Assembly: GCA_046566095.1 (NCBI GenBank) | Contig: JBKHXI010000096.1 | Location: 1 to 7,373 of the forward strand | Source of the DNA: CAMPJU01 sp046566095 | Lineage (GTDB): Bacteria > Pseudomonadota > Gammaproteobacteria > Xanthomonadales > Xanthomonadaceae | DNA: 7,373 nucleotides | Direction of reading: 5' to 3' | Shown here: positions 5,601 through 7,373 of the stretch, piece by piece | Position numbering within the stretch: position 1 is the stretch's first letter | Layout of the letters: each line of letters begins with the position of its first letter | Program-made: the position numbers and the translations under genes | The notes under the pieces: generated by a model | Told to the model about the DNA's origin: nothing | What the model saw: the letters and a program-made list of their open reading frames with translations, nothing else | Databases searched by the model: none

Positions 5601-5674
5601 GCCGCGCACTGCGCCCGGCCCCGCGGGCCGACCGCCCGTTCCCCGCTGCCACCGCCCCCAGCCCGAGCACCGCC

Positions 5675-6118
5675 ATGTCCGTCCTGTCCGTGCGCCGCCA
5701 CCGCCGCCGCAAGCTCAAGAACGAGATCAACGTCGTGCCCTACATCGACGTGATGCTGGTGCTGCTGATCATCTTCATGGTGACCGCGCCGCTGCTGAAC
5801 CTGGGCGTGGACGTGGAGCTGCCGCAGTCGGACGCGCGGCCGCTGGAGCAGCAGCAGGACCCGGTGATCGTCAGCGTCGACCGCGCCGGCAACCTGTTCG
5901 TGACCGTGGCCGGCGGCGACCAGGAGGCGGTGACCGAGGAGCAGATGACCGCCAAGGTCGGCGCCTTCGTCGCCCAGAACCCGAATGTGCCGGTGTACGT
6001 GGCCGGCGACCGCGACACCCCGTACCAGACCGTGTACCGCGTGCTCACCGCGCTGCAGACCCGGGCCGGGGTGGAGCGCGCCGGGCTGATGAGCCAGCCG
6101 GGCGAGGGCGGCCGCTGA
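5675..6118 (+). CDS. tolR: Tol-Pal system stator subunit TolR
   Basis: TolR is a single-pass inner-membrane protein of the ExbD/TolR family that pairs with TolQ and links proton flow to TolA and peptidoglycan. The 147 residues comprise a basic cytoplasmic N-terminus (VRRHRRRKLKNEI), one membrane helix at about 24-43 (IDVMLVLLIIFMVTAPLLNL), and a periplasmic domain to the end. The essential proton-binding aspartate is D25 in PYIDVMLVLLIIFM, equivalent to E. coli D23. Other family marks are VELPQS (47-52) and YQTVYRVLTAL in the C-terminal helix. The ATG at 5675 gives the normal N-terminus. The Shine-Dalgarno sequence is poor, so translation may depend on coupling to tolQ. tolA begins 40 bases downstream. 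Confidence 0.96.
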   Translation: MSVLSVRRHRRRKLKNEINVVPYIDVMLVLLIIFMVTAPLLNLGVDVELPQSDARPLEQQQDPVIVSVDRAGNLFVTVAGGDQEAVTEEQMTAKVGAFVAQNPNVPVYVAGDRDTPYQTVYRVLTALQTRAGVERAGLMSQPGEGGR

Positions 6119-6158
6119 GCATGGGCGCCGGACGCCGTCAGGCCGGGAGCCGCGCGCG

Positions 6159-7118
6159 ATGAGGGAGCGCCGCGCCGATACCGTGCAGGCCACGCTGCTG
6201 GCGCTGGGCCTGCACCTGCTGCTGTTCGCCGTCGCCTTCCTCGGCATGTGGTGGACCCGCAGCACCGCGCCGACGTCCGCGGCCGGGCCGGTGATCGAGG
6301 CCGAGCTGGTGGACGCCAGCGCGCTGTCGGCCAACCTGCAGCGGGTGCTGCGCCAGCGGCCCGATGCGCTGCCCGCGCCCGAACCCGAACCGCCGCCGCA
6401 GCCGGCGCCGCAGGAGACCGCGCCGCCGCCGCAACCGCTGCCCGAGCCGGCGCCGCAGGAGGCCCCGGTGCCGCCGCAGCCGCAGGCGCAGGAGCGCGTG
6501 CCCGAGCCGGACACCCGCGAGCAGGAGCGGGTCTCGCGCCAGGCGGCGGCGGACCGCGCCGCGGCCGAGCGCGAGCAGGAGCAGCGCCGCCGCCAGGAGC
6601 AGATCGACCTGACCGAGGAGCGCGAGCGCCAGCGCGAGGCCGAGCGCCGCCAGCGCCTGACCGAGATGGAGCGCCAGCGCCAGGCGCAGCTGGAGGACAT
6701 CCGCCGCCAGCGCGCCCAGCTCGAACGCGAGGCCGCCGAAGCCGAGCGCAAGCTGCGCCAGCTGGCCGCCGCCCAGGAGGCCGCGCGCGCCGACGCCCAG
6801 GCCAGCCAGCCTTCCGGCAACGAGGGCGCCGACAACGACCTGCGCGCGCGCTATGCAGCGGCCCTGCAGGCGGCGATCCTGCGCAACTGGACCCGGCCGG
6901 AAACCGTGCCTATCGGCCAGCGCTGCCGGATCGTGATCCGCCAGATCCCGGGCGGGCAGGTGGTGGACGCGCAGGTCGACCCGAGCTGCCCGTACGACGA
7001 ACTGGGGCGGCGTTCGGTCGAGGCCGCGGTGCTCAAGGCCCAGCCGCTGCCGTACGCCGGCTTCGAACGCGTCTTCGAGCGCACCCTGACCCTGAACTTC
7101 CAGGCCCAGGACCGGTAG
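6159..7118 (+). CDS. tolA: Cell envelope integrity protein TolA
   Basis: TolA is the inner-membrane-anchored rod that spans the periplasm, is driven by TolQ-TolR, and contacts TolB and Pal. The 319 residues contain one N-terminal membrane helix (about 11-31, with H19 in LGLHLLLF like the SxxxH helix of other TolA proteins), a proline/glutamate-rich linker (about 69-118, PEPEPPPQP-type repeats), a long charged coiled coil (about 118-215, rich in Arg, Glu and Gln), and a globular C-terminal domain (about 226-319). The last contains LRARYAAALQAAILRNWTRP, the PGG turn, and two cysteines (C256, C277) placed like the disulfide pair of TolA domain III. GGGAG 9 bases ahead supports the ATG at 6159. 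The stalk contains almost no lysine (K198), unlike the Ala/Lys-rich E. coli stalk, probably reflecting GC pressure. tolB and pal would be expected next but lie outside. Confidence 0.95.
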   Translation: MRERRADTVQATLLALGLHLLLFAVAFLGMWWTRSTAPTSAAGPVIEAELVDASALSANLQRVLRQRPDALPAPEPEPPPQPAPQETAPPPQPLPEPAPQEAPVPPQPQAQERVPEPDTREQERVSRQAAADRAAAEREQEQRRRQEQIDLTEERERQREAERRQRLTEMERQRQAQLEDIRRQRAQLEREAAEAERKLRQLAAAQEAARADAQASQPSGNEGADNDLRARYAAALQAAILRNWTRPETVPIGQRCRIVIRQIPGGQVVDAQVDPSCPYDELGRRSVEAAVLKAQPLPYAGFERVFERTLTLNFQAQDR

Positions 7119-7123
7119 CCCGC

Positions 7124-7239
7124 TCCGCGCGCCTGCGGCGCGCGCCCCCACCCCAGCCCTCCCCCGCTTCGCGGGGGAGGGAGCAGATCTGTTCTTCCCC
7201 CGCTTGCGGGGGAAGTGCCCGAAGGGCGATGGGGGTGCG
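7124..7239 (+). repeat. Hairpin-cluster repeat, copy 1 of a 134-bp tandem array
   Basis: This 116-base block is repeated without change at 7258-7373. It holds hairpins GCGCGCC-tgc-GGCGCGC (7127-7143), CCCTCCCCCGC-ttc-GCGGGGGAGGG (7157-7181), TTCCCCCGC-tt-GCGGGGGAA (7195-7214) and GCCC-gaa-GGGC (7217-7227). A 10-bp outer stem (7141-7150 with 7230-7239, one G-U) can close the last three into a branched fold and would compete with the first hairpin. It starts 6 bases after the tolA stop. Similar C-rich/G-rich intergenic hairpins are common in Xanthomonadaceae. No open frame in it looks real. Confidence 0.85.
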
Positions 7240-7257
7240 TCCGATGGCGCGGCGCAT

Positions 7258-7373
7258 TCCGCGCGCCTGCGGCGCGCGCCCCCACCCCAGCCCTCCCCCG
7301 CTTCGCGGGGGAGGGAGCAGATCTGTTCTTCCCCCGCTTGCGGGGGAAGTGCCCGAAGGGCGATGGGGGTGCG
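7258..7373 (+). repeat. Hairpin-cluster repeat, copy 2 of a 134-bp tandem array
   Basis: Identical over all 116 visible bases to 7124-7239 and separated from it by an 18-base spacer (7240-7257). The window ends at the last base of the outer stem, so more units may follow. Identity with no substitutions implies a recent duplication or ongoing unequal recombination. Confidence 0.85.

Noticed and set aside
4020..5609. 529-codon open frame on the minus strand opposite ruvB, ybgC and tolQ
   Set aside because: It spans three clearly real genes on the other strand, has shadow composition and no motif.
4418..5674. Upstream extension of the tolR frame to 4418
   Set aside because: The frame happens to stay open through ybgC and tolQ in a GC-rich genome. 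TolR proper begins at 5675 with a canonical N-terminus.
1..7373. tRNA, rRNA, riboswitch, prophage or insertion sequence genes
   Set aside because: No cloverleaf, rRNA signature, transposase, integrase or known riboswitch core was recognised on either strand.

Overview
The window is very GC-rich and densely coding. It reads as the chromosome of a gammaproteobacterium of the Xanthomonadaceae/Lysobacteraceae type (Lysobacter, Luteimonas, Xanthomonas and relatives). The basis for this is the RuvB sequence, the gene order ruvB-ybgC-tolQ-tolR-tolA, and abundant GC-rich palindromic repeats in every larger gap. The family-level placement is an inference from recognition and was not searched.

Layout. 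(1) 3-302, plus strand: the C-terminal end of a conserved hypothetical protein that starts upstream. (2) 303-822: 520 bases with no credible gene, filled with palindromic repeat elements: one degenerate copy, one full copy on the minus strand and one full copy on the plus strand. (3) 823-2818, minus strand: a two-gene potassium uptake operon, ktrB (TrkH/KtrB channel subunit) followed by ktrA (RCK regulatory subunit). Their ends overlap by 8 bases, and both probably start at TTG. (4) 2819-3154: the divergent gap between ktrB and ruvB, holding another full copy of the palindromic element. (5) 3155-4213: ruvB, the Holliday junction branch-migration motor. (6) 4317-7118: ybgC, tolQ, tolR and tolA in one direction, the front of the Tol-Pal operon. 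(7) 7119-7373: two identical 116-bp hairpin-rich repeats spaced 134 bp apart, where tolB would be expected next.

How the genes work together. KtrB and KtrA form a potassium transporter, with KtrA gating KtrB through nucleotide binding. RuvB works with RuvA and RuvC, which are not in the window. TolQ, TolR and TolA form the inner-membrane proton-driven part of the Tol-Pal envelope system used in cell division, and YbgC is the acyl-CoA thioesterase usually encoded with it.

The most interesting content is non-coding. Three full copies and one decayed copy share a strict architecture: a ~25-bp outer stem, an 18-20 nt hairpin with a purine loop ending in GGA, a 32-36 nt second hairpin, and a downstream TCCG(C)AAGCC tail. 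Total length is 112-116 bp. The arm sequences differ between copies. The seven transition differences inside the stems all become G-U pairs when read on the element's own sense strand, whichever way the copy points. This suggests a structured RNA or single-stranded DNA element. I see no defence system, phage, transposase, CRISPR array, retron or RNA gene.
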